From an uncultured Rivibacter sp. (GTDB lineage Bacteria > Pseudomonadota > Gammaproteobacteria > Burkholderiales > Burkholderiaceae): DNA of 19,336 nt. The stretch lies in assembly GCA_946481025.1 (NCBI GenBank), contig CAMLNA010000083.1, positions 1 through 19,336 of the forward strand, given 5' to 3'. The notes beneath the pieces are model-generated. The model saw nothing but the letters and a program-made list of their open reading frames with translations. It was not told where the DNA came from and did not search any database. Below are positions 8,327 to 14,220 of this stretch, piece after piece. Each line of letters begins with the position of its first letter. The first letter of the stretch is position 1. Both the position numbers and the translations under genes were made by a program.

Positions 8327-8358
8327 ATTATGATGACGATCATCATCGTTGAAGTCAA
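8327..8358 (-). promoter_or_regulatory. Candidate promoter of the hydrolase-oxidoreductase transcript
   Basis: On the minus strand TTGACT (8358-8353) can act as a -35. CATCAT (8335-8330, 17-bp spacer) or CATAAT (8332-8327, 20-bp spacer) could be the -10. The dyad at 8330-8346 covers this -10 and spacer, which would suit repression by the divergent TetR protein. The leader would be about 95 nt. Prediction from motif only. Confidence 0.4.
8330..8346. promoter_or_regulatory. Operator-like dyad 1 between tetR and hydrolase genes
   Basis: ATGATGACGATCATCAT is a perfect inverted repeat with 7-bp arms (ATGATGA/TCATCAT) and a 3-bp centre, typical in size for a TetR-family operator. It overlaps the predicted hydrolase promoter. 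A related sequence lies 37 bp away at 8367-8383. Confidence 0.55.
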
Positions 8359-8364
8359 GGGCTT

Positions 8365-8393
8365 TGATGATGATCGACATTTATATGTATAGT
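8365..8393 (+). promoter_or_regulatory. Candidate promoter of the tetR gene
   Basis: TTGATG (8365-8370) and TATAGT (8388-8393) are separated by exactly 17 bp, giving a good sigma-70-like promoter in an unusually AT-rich patch for this window. Transcription would start near 8400, leaving a leader of roughly 33 nt before ATG 8433. Dyad 2 fills the spacer, which would allow autoregulation. Confidence 0.55.
8367..8383. promoter_or_regulatory. Operator-like dyad 2 (degenerate copy of dyad 1)
   Basis: ATGATGATCGACATTTA matches the reverse complement of dyad 1 (ATGATGATCGTCATCAT) at the first ten bases and the CAT that follows one mismatch. It is less symmetric than dyad 1 and lies between the -35 and -10 of the predicted tetR promoter. 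Confidence 0.45.
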
Positions 8394-8432
8394 GACCGCA
8401 CAAACGTTGACCTCGAGTGGAATGGCTCAGAC

Positions 8433-9017
8433 ATGAAAGTCACCAAGGCCCAGGCCCAGGAGAACAGGTCGCGCATCGTCAGAACGGCGTCGTCGCTGTT
8501 CCGCGAGCGTGGCTACGACGGCGTAGGTTTGGCGGAGCTGATGTCCGCGTCCGGCTTCACGCACGGTGGCTTCTACAACCACTTCGGGTCCAAGGCGGAC
8601 CTGATCGCCGAGGCCTGCGCACTCAGCCTCTCCGAAACGGCGGCGCAGGCGAAGGGCCTGGATGCCGCCACGTTCGTCAAGCTCTACCTTTCGCGCAAGC
8701 ACCGCGACGCTCGCGGCGAGGGCTGCACGATGGCCGCCCTCGGCAGTGACACTGCGCGTCAATCGGACGAGATCAAGGCCACCTTCGCGGCCGGGATTGA
8801 AAGCCTGCTGGCGGCCCTTGATGGCGAATCCGCCGGATCGGCGACACGCGCGAAGCTGATCGACACGTTCGCTCGCTCGGTCGGGGCCATCGTGTTGTCG
8901 CGAGCCTGCCCGGACGACTCGGCATTGGCCGATGAAATCCTGGCCGTCTGCCTCGAGGCAGCGCTGGCGGCACTTGCAACGCCCGCGGCTTCGAAGCGTT
9001 CGCGAAAGCCGAAGTGA
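8433..9017 (+). CDS. TetR/AcrR-family transcriptional regulator
   Basis: This 194-residue regulator has an N-terminal TetR helix-turn-helix: NRSRIVRTASSLFRERGYDG (11-30), then VGLAELMSASGFTHGGFYNHFGSKADL (about 31-57) with the family's recognition helix. The C-terminal ligand-binding domain includes GEGCTMAALGSDTARQ and ends in a basic Lys/Arg tail (SKRSRKPK). ATG 8433 (MKVTKAQAQEN) is where family homology begins; in-frame upstream ATGs lie in the promoter. No strong Shine-Dalgarno is visible. It is transcribed divergently from the hydrolase-oxidoreductase genes. Two related dyads in the shared 205-bp gap suggest it represses itself and them. The thiolase begins 61 bp downstream on the same strand. 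The inducer is unknown. Confidence 0.94.
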   Translation: MKVTKAQAQENRSRIVRTASSLFRERGYDGVGLAELMSASGFTHGGFYNHFGSKADLIAEACALSLSETAAQAKGLDAATFVKLYLSRKHRDARGEGCTMAALGSDTARQSDEIKATFAAGIESLLAALDGESAGSATRAKLIDTFARSVGAIVLSRACPDDSALADEILAVCLEAALAALATPAASKRSRKPK

Positions 9018-9078
9018 TCCGATCTGCCCAGGGGCGCCGCCGTCCCCCGCATCCTGACGGCAACTGCGGAGAACTCCC

Positions 9079-10263
9079 ATGTCCATCCCTGAAATCGTCA
9101 TCTGCAGCCCGGTCCGCACCGCGATCGGTACCTATGGCGGGGCGCTGAAAGACACGCCGGCCCCCGAGCTCGGGGCAGCGGTGATCCGCGAAAGCCTGCA
9201 ACGCTCCGGCCTCACCGCGGACGCGATCCAAACCGTGGTCATGGGCCATGTGATCCAGGCCGGGACGCGCATGAACCCGGCGCGGCAAGCCGCCATCGGC
9301 GGCGGGCTGCCCGTGCAGGTTCCCGCGCTGACGGTCAACCGCGTGTGCGGCTCAGGGGCCCAGGCGATTGCAACGTCGGCGCTGGAGATCGCGGCGGGAT
9401 ACGCATCGGTCGCGATGGCCGGCGGCATGGAGAACATGGACCAGGCGCCCTACCTGGTACCGGGAGGCCGCTGGGGACATCGCATGGGCGACGCTCAGAT
9501 GCTCGACAGCATGCTGCGAGACGGGCTGAACGATGCCTTCAGCGGACAGCATTCCGGCTGGCATACCGAGGACCTGGTCACCCGGTACGCCATCTCGCGA
9601 GAGGAACAGGACCGATGGGCCGCGCGCTCGCAGCAGCGCTTCAGCGCCGCCCAGGCCGCGGGCAAGTTCAACGAGGAGATCGTCGCGATCGAACTCGCGG
9701 GCCGCAAGGGGCCGGTCACCTTTGCCAAGGATGAAGCCAACCGGCCCGACACGACCGTCGAGACGCTCGCCAGGCTCAAGCCCTCGTTTCGCAAGGACGG
9801 CACGATCACGGCCGGCAATGCGCCCGGGCTGAACAGCGGTGCCGCGGCAATGGTCGTCGCGGAACGAGGTTTCGCGGAGCGGCACGGCCTGCGCCCATGG
9901 GCCAGGCTGGTCGCCCACGGCGTCGCCGCGGTGGAACCGGGCATGTTCGGCATCGGGCCGGTGCCGGCCGTCCGGCTGGCACTCGAGCGCGCCAGCTGGA
10001 AGACCTCGGACGTCGAGCGCGTGGAAATCAACGAGGCCTTCGCCGCCATCGCACTGGCCTGCCTGCGCGAACTGGGCCTGTCCGAGGACATCGTCAACGT
10101 CGAGGGAGGATCGATCGCCCACGGCCACGCGATCGGCGCCACGGGGGCGGTGCTGACCACCCGATTGCTGCACTCGATGCGACGCGACGGACTCAAGCGA
10201 GGCGTCGTGACCCTGTGCATCGGCGGCGGCCAGGGCATCGCACTGGCGCTCGAGGCACTTTGA
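9079..10263 (+). CDS. Thiolase (acetyl-CoA C-acyltransferase family)
   Basis: This 394-residue protein has the length and fold markers of acetoacetyl-CoA/3-ketoacyl-CoA thiolases, which join or cleave acyl-CoAs. Residues for all three catalytic roles are present: nucleophile C90 (NRVCGSGAQA), H350 (GGSIAHGHAIGATG) and C380 (LCIGGGQG). Also typical are RTAIGTYGGALKD, GGMENMDQAPYLVPGGRWG and VEINEAFAAIAL. Two normally conserved motifs differ: the usual GHPIGASG is GHAIGATG, and the usual NASGINDGAA is NAPGLNSGAA. The active site may therefore favour a different substrate from the acetoacetyl-CoA thiolases AtoB/PhaA. ATG 9079 follows GGAG at about 7 nt. It lies 61 bp after tetR and may be co-transcribed with it. 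The direction of the reaction cannot be decided from sequence. Confidence 0.93.
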   Translation: MSIPEIVICSPVRTAIGTYGGALKDTPAPELGAAVIRESLQRSGLTADAIQTVVMGHVIQAGTRMNPARQAAIGGGLPVQVPALTVNRVCGSGAQAIATSALEIAAGYASVAMAGGMENMDQAPYLVPGGRWGHRMGDAQMLDSMLRDGLNDAFSGQHSGWHTEDLVTRYAISREEQDRWAARSQQRFSAAQAAGKFNEEIVAIELAGRKGPVTFAKDEANRPDTTVETLARLKPSFRKDGTITAGNAPGLNSGAAAMVVAERGFAERHGLRPWARLVAHGVAAVEPGMFGIGPVPAVRLALERASWKTSDVERVEINEAFAAIALACLRELGLSEDIVNVEGGSIAHGHAIGATGAVLTTRLLHSMRRDGLKRGVVTLCIGGGQGIALALEAL

Positions 10264-10370
10264 CGAAGCAACGGATGAGCCTTTGACCGGAAGGATCGCA
10301 CCGGGTCGGCGGGGCCTGTCCCATCACGGCCGGTGGCGAACGTGTCTCGTGCAGGCCTCGATTGACCACG

Positions 10371-11087
10371 TCACCCGCCGGCTGCGGCCGTGACCATGCG
10401 GGTCGGCTCGCCCCGCAGCGTGCCGGCCAAGAACACCGCCGCCTGAACGCGCGAGCTGAGGCCCAGCTTGCGCAGGATGTGCTGCACGTGGATCTTCACC
10501 GTGGTCTCGGCGATGTCGAGACCGCGCGCGATCTCCTTGTTGCTGGCGCCGCGGGCGATGTGCCGAAGGATCTCCTGCTCGCGCGGTGACAAGGCGGCCA
10601 GCGGGTCGGCCGCCGCCGGCACTTCGGCTGCGGCTGCAGCCGGGCCGCCGTTCATCGCCCGGAACGCCGTCACCAGCTTGCCGGTCATCTCGGGGCTCAC
10701 CACCGACTCGCCGCGCGCGGTGCGGCGTATGGCCTGCGCCAGCACGTCGCCGTCCACCGTCTTGAGCACGTACCCCTGCGCGCCGTTGCGCAAGGCGTCG
10801 GCGAGGTCCTGCTCGTCTTCGCTGACGGTGAGCATCAGCACGCGGGCTGCGGGGGCCGCCTGCCGCAGGTCGGGCAGCGCATCGACGCCGCGCGCACCCG
10901 GCAGGTGGTTGTCCAGCAGCACCAGGTCGGGCTGCAGGGCCTGCGCGCGCCGCTGCGCCTCGCCGGCATCAGCCGCCTCCCCCACCACCTGCAGGTCGGC
11001 ATATTGGGCCAGCAGCGCGATCAGGCCGCGGCGGAACAGCGTGTGGTCGTCCACCACGAGCAGGCGGATGGGGGCTGGAGCATTCAT
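10371..11087 (-). CDS. narL: Nitrate/nitrite response regulator NarL
   Basis: This 238-residue two-component response regulator has a receiver domain at about 6-125 with acidic D13/D14, phosphorylation site D59 (LVLLDNHLPG), T87 and K109. An Ala/Pro linker follows (about 150-162), then a LuxR/NarL DNA-binding domain at about 163-225 (LSPREQEILRHIARGASNKE, then TVKIHVQHILRKLGLSSR). Similarity to E. coli NarL is clear through the HTH. Its ATG overlaps the narX stop as ATGA, so it is translationally coupled to its kinase. In related operons NarL activates nar genes when nitrate is present. The gene meets the thiolase tail to tail across about 107 bp, where I see no strong hairpin-plus-T-run terminator for either gene. 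Confidence 0.95.
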   Translation of the reverse strand: MNAPAPIRLLVVDDHTLFRRGLIALLAQYADLQVVGEAADAGEAQRRAQALQPDLVLLDNHLPGARGVDALPDLRQAAPAARVLMLTVSEDEQDLADALRNGAQGYVLKTVDGDVLAQAIRRTARGESVVSPEMTGKLVTAFRAMNGGPAAAAAEVPAAADPLAALSPREQEILRHIARGASNKEIARGLDIAETTVKIHVQHILRKLGLSSRVQAAVFLAGTLRGEPTRMVTAAAGG

Positions 11088-12973
11088 AGGGCCTCCGACT
11101 TTTCCACGGCGGGGACGACCGCGACGGCGGCCGGCGCCAGGCTCAGCACCACGGTCGTGCCGGCGCCGGGGCGGGACTGCACAACCACCTGCGCGCCGAT
11201 GCGCTGCGCGCGCTCGCGCATGATGCTGAGGCCCACGTGCATCTCGCCGCGGTCCTCGCCGGGGTCGAAGCCGCAGCCGTCGTCGGCGATCTCGAAGCTC
11301 CAGTGCGGCGATTGCGTCACGTGCAGCTGCACGCGGTGGGCCCGCGCATGCTTGCGCACGTTCGACAGCGCCTCCTGCACGACGTGCAGCACCTGGATCT
11401 GCACGTCGGCCGGCAGCGCGATGCCATGGCCTTCGCTGGTGAGCTGGGTGAGGACACCCGACTGGTGCTCGAACTTCGACAAGGTGGTGCGCAGCGCCGC
11501 GGTGATGTCTTCCTCGCTGGCGCGGGTGCGGAAGTGCAGCAGCAGCTCGCGCACGTCGGCATAGCTTTCGCGCACGCCGGCGTCGAGCTCCTGCACGGTC
11601 CGTTCCATGCCGGCCTGGTCGTGGCGCTTCATCGCGTCGCGCAACAGCGCGACCTGCATCTTCAGGAAGGCCAGCGACTGCGCGATGGAGTCGTGCAGCT
11701 CCTGCGCCAGCAGGGTGCGCTCCTGCGCCACCGCCCCCTCCTTCTCGAGTGCGGCGGCGCGCAGGCTTTCGATGCCGCTGGCCAGGTGGCTGGCGAGCGT
11801 TTCATAGAGCGAGCGCTCCTCGTCGCCCAGCGTCACCGGCCGCCGGAAGAACAGGTCCATCTCGCCGAGCATGCGGTGATGCGTGCCCACCGGCACCGAC
11901 AGCAGCGTGCGAAAGCCCAGCCGGCCGCATTGGCCTTCGGCGAGCGCCCCTTCGACGTGCAGCGGAATGACGCGCAGCTTCGCGCCGTCTGCCGGCTGTC
12001 CGCAGTGGCAGTGCCCCGAGGGCAGGCACTGTTCGTCCTGTGCCAGCACTTCGGGCAGGCCGTCGGCCGCGAGCATGAGGTAGCGCTCGTTGGCCTCGTC
12101 GGACCAGCGCACCGCCACCGCGTCGGCCTGCGCGATGCCGCGCACCAGGCCGGCCACCCCCTGCGCCAGCGAGGGCAGCGTCTCGGCGCCGGCGATGAAG
12201 GCGCTCACCTCGTACAAGGCGGCCAGCCGCTGCCGCTTCACCTCCAGGCGTTCGGTCTTCTCGGCCACCTTGGCCTCGAGTTCGCCGTACAGCGCCTGCA
12301 GGTGGCCGGCCATGCGATTGAAGCCGTCGGCGAGCTGGCTGAATTCGTCGCCCGAGTCGAGCTCGATGCGTGCCGAGAAGTCCTTGTCGCTCACCCGTTG
12401 CAGGCCCTGCTGCAGCCGCTGCAGCGGCTCGAAGACGACCAGGTGCGCCGTGTACAGCAGGGCCACCGCGCTGCCGATGGCCAGCGCCACCATGGTGAGC
12501 TGGAAGGCGCGCAGCACGTCGGTCCAGCGCGAGAGGTTGTGCTCGATGGCGCCGACGAAGCGGTCGATCAGCAGCACGAACCCGTCGAGCTCGGCGACCG
12601 GTGGCGCGGCGCCGCCGTGCCACATCGGGCGCAGCGTCTGCCAGCGCGACTGCACGGCCGAGAAGGTGTCGCGGGTGCGGTCGTTCCACGGCACGAACAG
12701 CGGCCGCGACGGCTCGCCTGCGGCGAGGCGCTGCAGGCTCGCGTCGAGCACGTCGAAAGTGGCGCGCACCTGCGCGGTCTCGCTGCCCTGCAGCTGCAGG
12801 GCCATGCGGTAGGTCAGCATGCGCATGCGGCCCGCCTCGTTGACCGCGGCGGCGCCGCCTTCGAGCTGCCACGAGACCCACAACGTCAGCGCGATGGACG
12901 CCAGTGCCAGCGCGAGCAGGCCGAGCCCGATGGCAAACAGCTTCGATGCCACGGTGCGGCGGTGTGCGTTCAT
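11084..12973 (-). CDS. narX: Nitrate/nitrite sensor histidine kinase NarX
   Basis: This 629-residue membrane kinase phosphorylates NarL when nitrate binds its periplasmic domain. TM1 is at about 12-34 and TM2 at about 158-181, enclosing a sensor domain. The nitrate-binding P-box is at about 43-57 (AVNEAGRMRMLTYRM), with R51 where E. coli NarX has its ligand-contacting arginine. HAMP follows at about 182-235, then a coiled coil and a GAF-like module (about 250-405) holding cysteines C316, C322, C324 and C349 (CLPSGHCHCG). The HisKA_3 box has H427 in LLAQELHDSIAQSLAF. The ATPase has N538 (EALSNVRKHA), DDGCGFDP and GLSIMRERAQRIGA. It overlaps narL by 4 nt. ATG 12973 has no Shine-Dalgarno at normal distance (GGAGG is 19 nt away), and promoter motifs suggest a leaderless mRNA. 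Confidence 0.95.
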   Translation of the reverse strand: MNAHRRTVASKLFAIGLGLLALALASIALTLWVSWQLEGGAAAVNEAGRMRMLTYRMALQLQGSETAQVRATFDVLDASLQRLAAGEPSRPLFVPWNDRTRDTFSAVQSRWQTLRPMWHGGAAPPVAELDGFVLLIDRFVGAIEHNLSRWTDVLRAFQLTMVALAIGSAVALLYTAHLVVFEPLQRLQQGLQRVSDKDFSARIELDSGDEFSQLADGFNRMAGHLQALYGELEAKVAEKTERLEVKRQRLAALYEVSAFIAGAETLPSLAQGVAGLVRGIAQADAVAVRWSDEANERYLMLAADGLPEVLAQDEQCLPSGHCHCGQPADGAKLRVIPLHVEGALAEGQCGRLGFRTLLSVPVGTHHRMLGEMDLFFRRPVTLGDEERSLYETLASHLASGIESLRAAALEKEGAVAQERTLLAQELHDSIAQSLAFLKMQVALLRDAMKRHDQAGMERTVQELDAGVRESYADVRELLLHFRTRASEEDITAALRTTLSKFEHQSGVLTQLTSEGHGIALPADVQIQVLHVVQEALSNVRKHARAHRVQLHVTQSPHWSFEIADDGCGFDPGEDRGEMHVGLSIMRERAQRIGAQVVVQSRPGAGTTVVLSLAPAAVAVVPAVEKSEAL

Positions 12974-12979
12974 GGACGC

Positions 12980-13021
12980 ACTCTACGAGCCGCCTCCAGC
13001 AGGCGGCTTGACACTCGTCAA
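12980..13021 (-). promoter_or_regulatory. Candidate class II FNR-type promoter of narXL
   Basis: TTGACACTCGTCAA (13008-13021) is a perfectly symmetric FNR-type dyad, and flanking bases extend it to 8-bp arms (13005-13024). Its centre, 13014.5, is exactly 41.5 bp upstream of the A of the narX ATG. On the minus strand TAGAGT (12985-12980) sits at -12 to -7 relative to that A and matches 4 of 6 of TATAAT. The geometry predicts transcription starting at the ATG itself. Confidence 0.6.
12989..13007 (-). repeat. GC-rich inverted repeat between moaA and narX
   Basis: GCCGCCT and AGGCGGC are exact 7-bp arms around a 5-nt loop. The repeat shares three bases with the arm of the FNR-type dyad. It could terminate or pause moaA transcription, but no T-run follows it on the minus strand (TCGTAGAGTG), so a standard rho-independent terminator is not supported. 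Confidence 0.35.
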
Positions 13022-13041
13022 GCCCGGTTCGGCTCGGCGGC

Positions 13042-14169
13042 TCAGCCGCCGATGTAGTGCATCGCGACGCGACCGTCGTTGGCATCTCCCCCGCTCGCCG
13101 GCTGGCTGCCGCGCTGTTCCGAATAGCGGTCGCTGCGCGCGCGCCAGGTGCCCCGGATGGCCGCGCCCAGCTGCGCGTCGCCGGCACCGGCGTCGCGCAG
13201 CAGCGCACGCAGGTCCAGCCCGTGCCGGCCGAACAGGCAGGTCACGAGGCGTCCGTCGGCCGACAGCCGCGCGCGGTTGCAGTCGCCGCAGAAGGCCTGC
13301 GTCACGCTGCTGATGAAGCCGATCTCGCCTGCGCCGTCGGCGTGGCGCCAGCGGCTGGCGGTTTCGCCCTTGCGGGCCGGCTCCATCGGCAGCAGCGCAT
13401 GCTGGCGGGCCAACCGCTGCAGCAGTTCGGCCGACGGCACCACCTGGTCCATGCGCCAGCCATGGCTGCCGCCCACGTCCATGTACTCGATGAAGCGCGG
13501 CACGACCGGCGTGCCCCGGAAGTGCCGCACGATCGCCTCGACCTCGTGGTCGTTCACGCCGCGCTGCACGACGGTGTTGACCTTCAGGGGCGCGAGGCCC
13601 GCGGCCAGCGCGGCGTCGATGCCGCGCAGCACCTCGGCCACCGGGAAGTCCGCGTCGTTCATGCGGCGGAACACGGTGTCGTCCAGCGCATCGAGGCTGA
13701 CCGTCACACGCTGGAGGCCGGCGGCCTTCAGCGCGGCCGCCTTGCGGGCCAGCAGCGAGCCGTTGGTGGTGAGCGTGAGCTCCACCGGGTCGCCCGCGGG
13801 CGTGCGCAGCATGGCCAGCATGCCCACCAGCCGTTCGATGTCGCGCCGCAGCAGCGGCTCGCCGCCGGTGAGCCGGATCTTGCGCACGCCCTCGCCCACG
13901 AAGACCGCGGCCAGCCGCGTGATCTCGTCGAAGTCGAGCAGTTCGGAGCGCGGCATGAACATGCCCTGCCCCGCGAACAGCTCCCGCGGCATGCAGTAGC
14001 CGCAGCGGAAGTTGCAGCGGTCGGTCACCGAAATGCGCAGGTCGTGCAGCGGGCGGCCCAGGGTGTCGTGCAAGGGGCCGTCGGCGGCTTCGCCGCGGGG
14101 CGTGGGCGGCAGTTCGGCGCAGGCACGCCGCTTTCTCACGTCGACGAGTGGAATGACACGGGCTCTCAT
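13042..14169 (-). CDS. moaA: GTP 3',8-cyclase MoaA (molybdenum cofactor biosynthesis)
   Basis: This radical SAM enzyme (375 aa) converts GTP to 3',8-cyclo-GTP, the first step of molybdopterin synthesis, and so feeds the cofactor of NarG. The N-terminal SAM cluster is C52, C56 and C59 ([12 protein letters not shown]), followed by the GGEP motif ([12 protein letters not shown], about 99-110). The second [4Fe-4S] cluster, which binds GTP, uses C294, C297 and C311 ([21 protein letters not shown] with two-residue and thirteen-residue gaps). The C-terminus ends HYIGG, keeping the terminal Gly-Gly required for SAM cleavage. The N-terminus [15 protein letters not shown] resembles Burkholderiales MoaA and supports ATG 14169, although no strong Shine-Dalgarno is present. 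It lies between the ATPase and narXL on the same strand. The 47-bp upstream gap is too short for a Moco riboswitch. Confidence 0.96.
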   Translation of the reverse strand: MRARVIPLVDVRKRRACAELPPTPRGEAADGPLHDTLGRPLHDLRISVTDRCNFRCGYCMPRELFAGQGMFMPRSELLDFDEITRLAAVFVGEGVRKIRLTGGEPLLRRDIERLVGMLAMLRTPAGDPVELTLTTNGSLLARKAAALKAAGLQRVTVSLDALDDTVFRRMNDADFPVAEVLRGIDAALAAGLAPLKVNTVVQRGVNDHEVEAIVRHFRGTPVVPRFIEYMDVGGSHGWRMDQVVPSAELLQRLARQHALLPMEPARKGETASRWRHADGAGEIGFISSVTQAFCGDCNRARLSADGRLVTCLFGRHGLDLRALLRDAGAGDAQLGAAIRGTWRARSDRYSEQRGSQPASGGDANDGRVAMHYIGG

Positions 14170-14171
14170 CT

Positions 14172-14190
14172 GACGTGCATGGTGCACGTC
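14172..14190 (-). promoter_or_regulatory. Perfect 8-bp inverted repeat just before the moaA start codon
   Basis: GACGTGCA and TGCACGTC are exact arms around a 3-bp centre, ending 2 nt before ATG 14169. If moaA transcription starts near 14172, as the FNR-type dyad predicts, this would be a DNA operator covering -18 to +1. On a read-through mRNA from the ATPase gene it would be a hairpin abutting the start codon. Function is unknown. Confidence 0.4.
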
Positions 14191-14206
14191 GTGCAGCCGC
14201 GACGCA

Positions 14207-14220
14207 TTGACGGACGTCAA
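14207..14220 (-). promoter_or_regulatory. FNR-type dyad upstream of moaA, overlapping the ATPase stop codon
   Basis: TTGACGGACGTCAA is perfectly symmetric and has the same half-sites as the narX site. The centre, 14213.5, is 44.5 bp before the moaA ATG. A -41.5 geometry would start transcription near 14172 with a leader of about 3 nt; the -10 candidate CACCAT is weak (3 of 6). The TGA of the ATPase gene (14219-14217) lies inside the dyad. Confidence 0.55.

Noticed and set aside
8228..8380. Longer start for the hydrolase (ATG 8380)
   Set aside because: The extra 51 residues cover the divergent promoter and operator dyads, and would hide a clear signal peptide beginning at 8227 behind GAGGT.
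10370..10394. Imperfect hairpin GTCAC...GTGAC at the narL 3' end as a terminator
   Set aside because: The stem is interrupted by a two-base bulge, includes the narL stop, and is not followed by a T-run, so a rho-independent terminator is not supported.
13005..13024. Symmetric GGCTTGAC/GTCAAGCC repeat as a moaA terminator
   Set aside because: No T-run follows on the minus strand, and the core matches an FNR-type site at the exact class II spacing from narX, which explains it better.
14170..14216. Moco riboswitch upstream of moaA
   Set aside because: Only 47 bp are available, well short of the roughly 140-nt element; no such structure is evident unless it lay inside the ATPase coding sequence.
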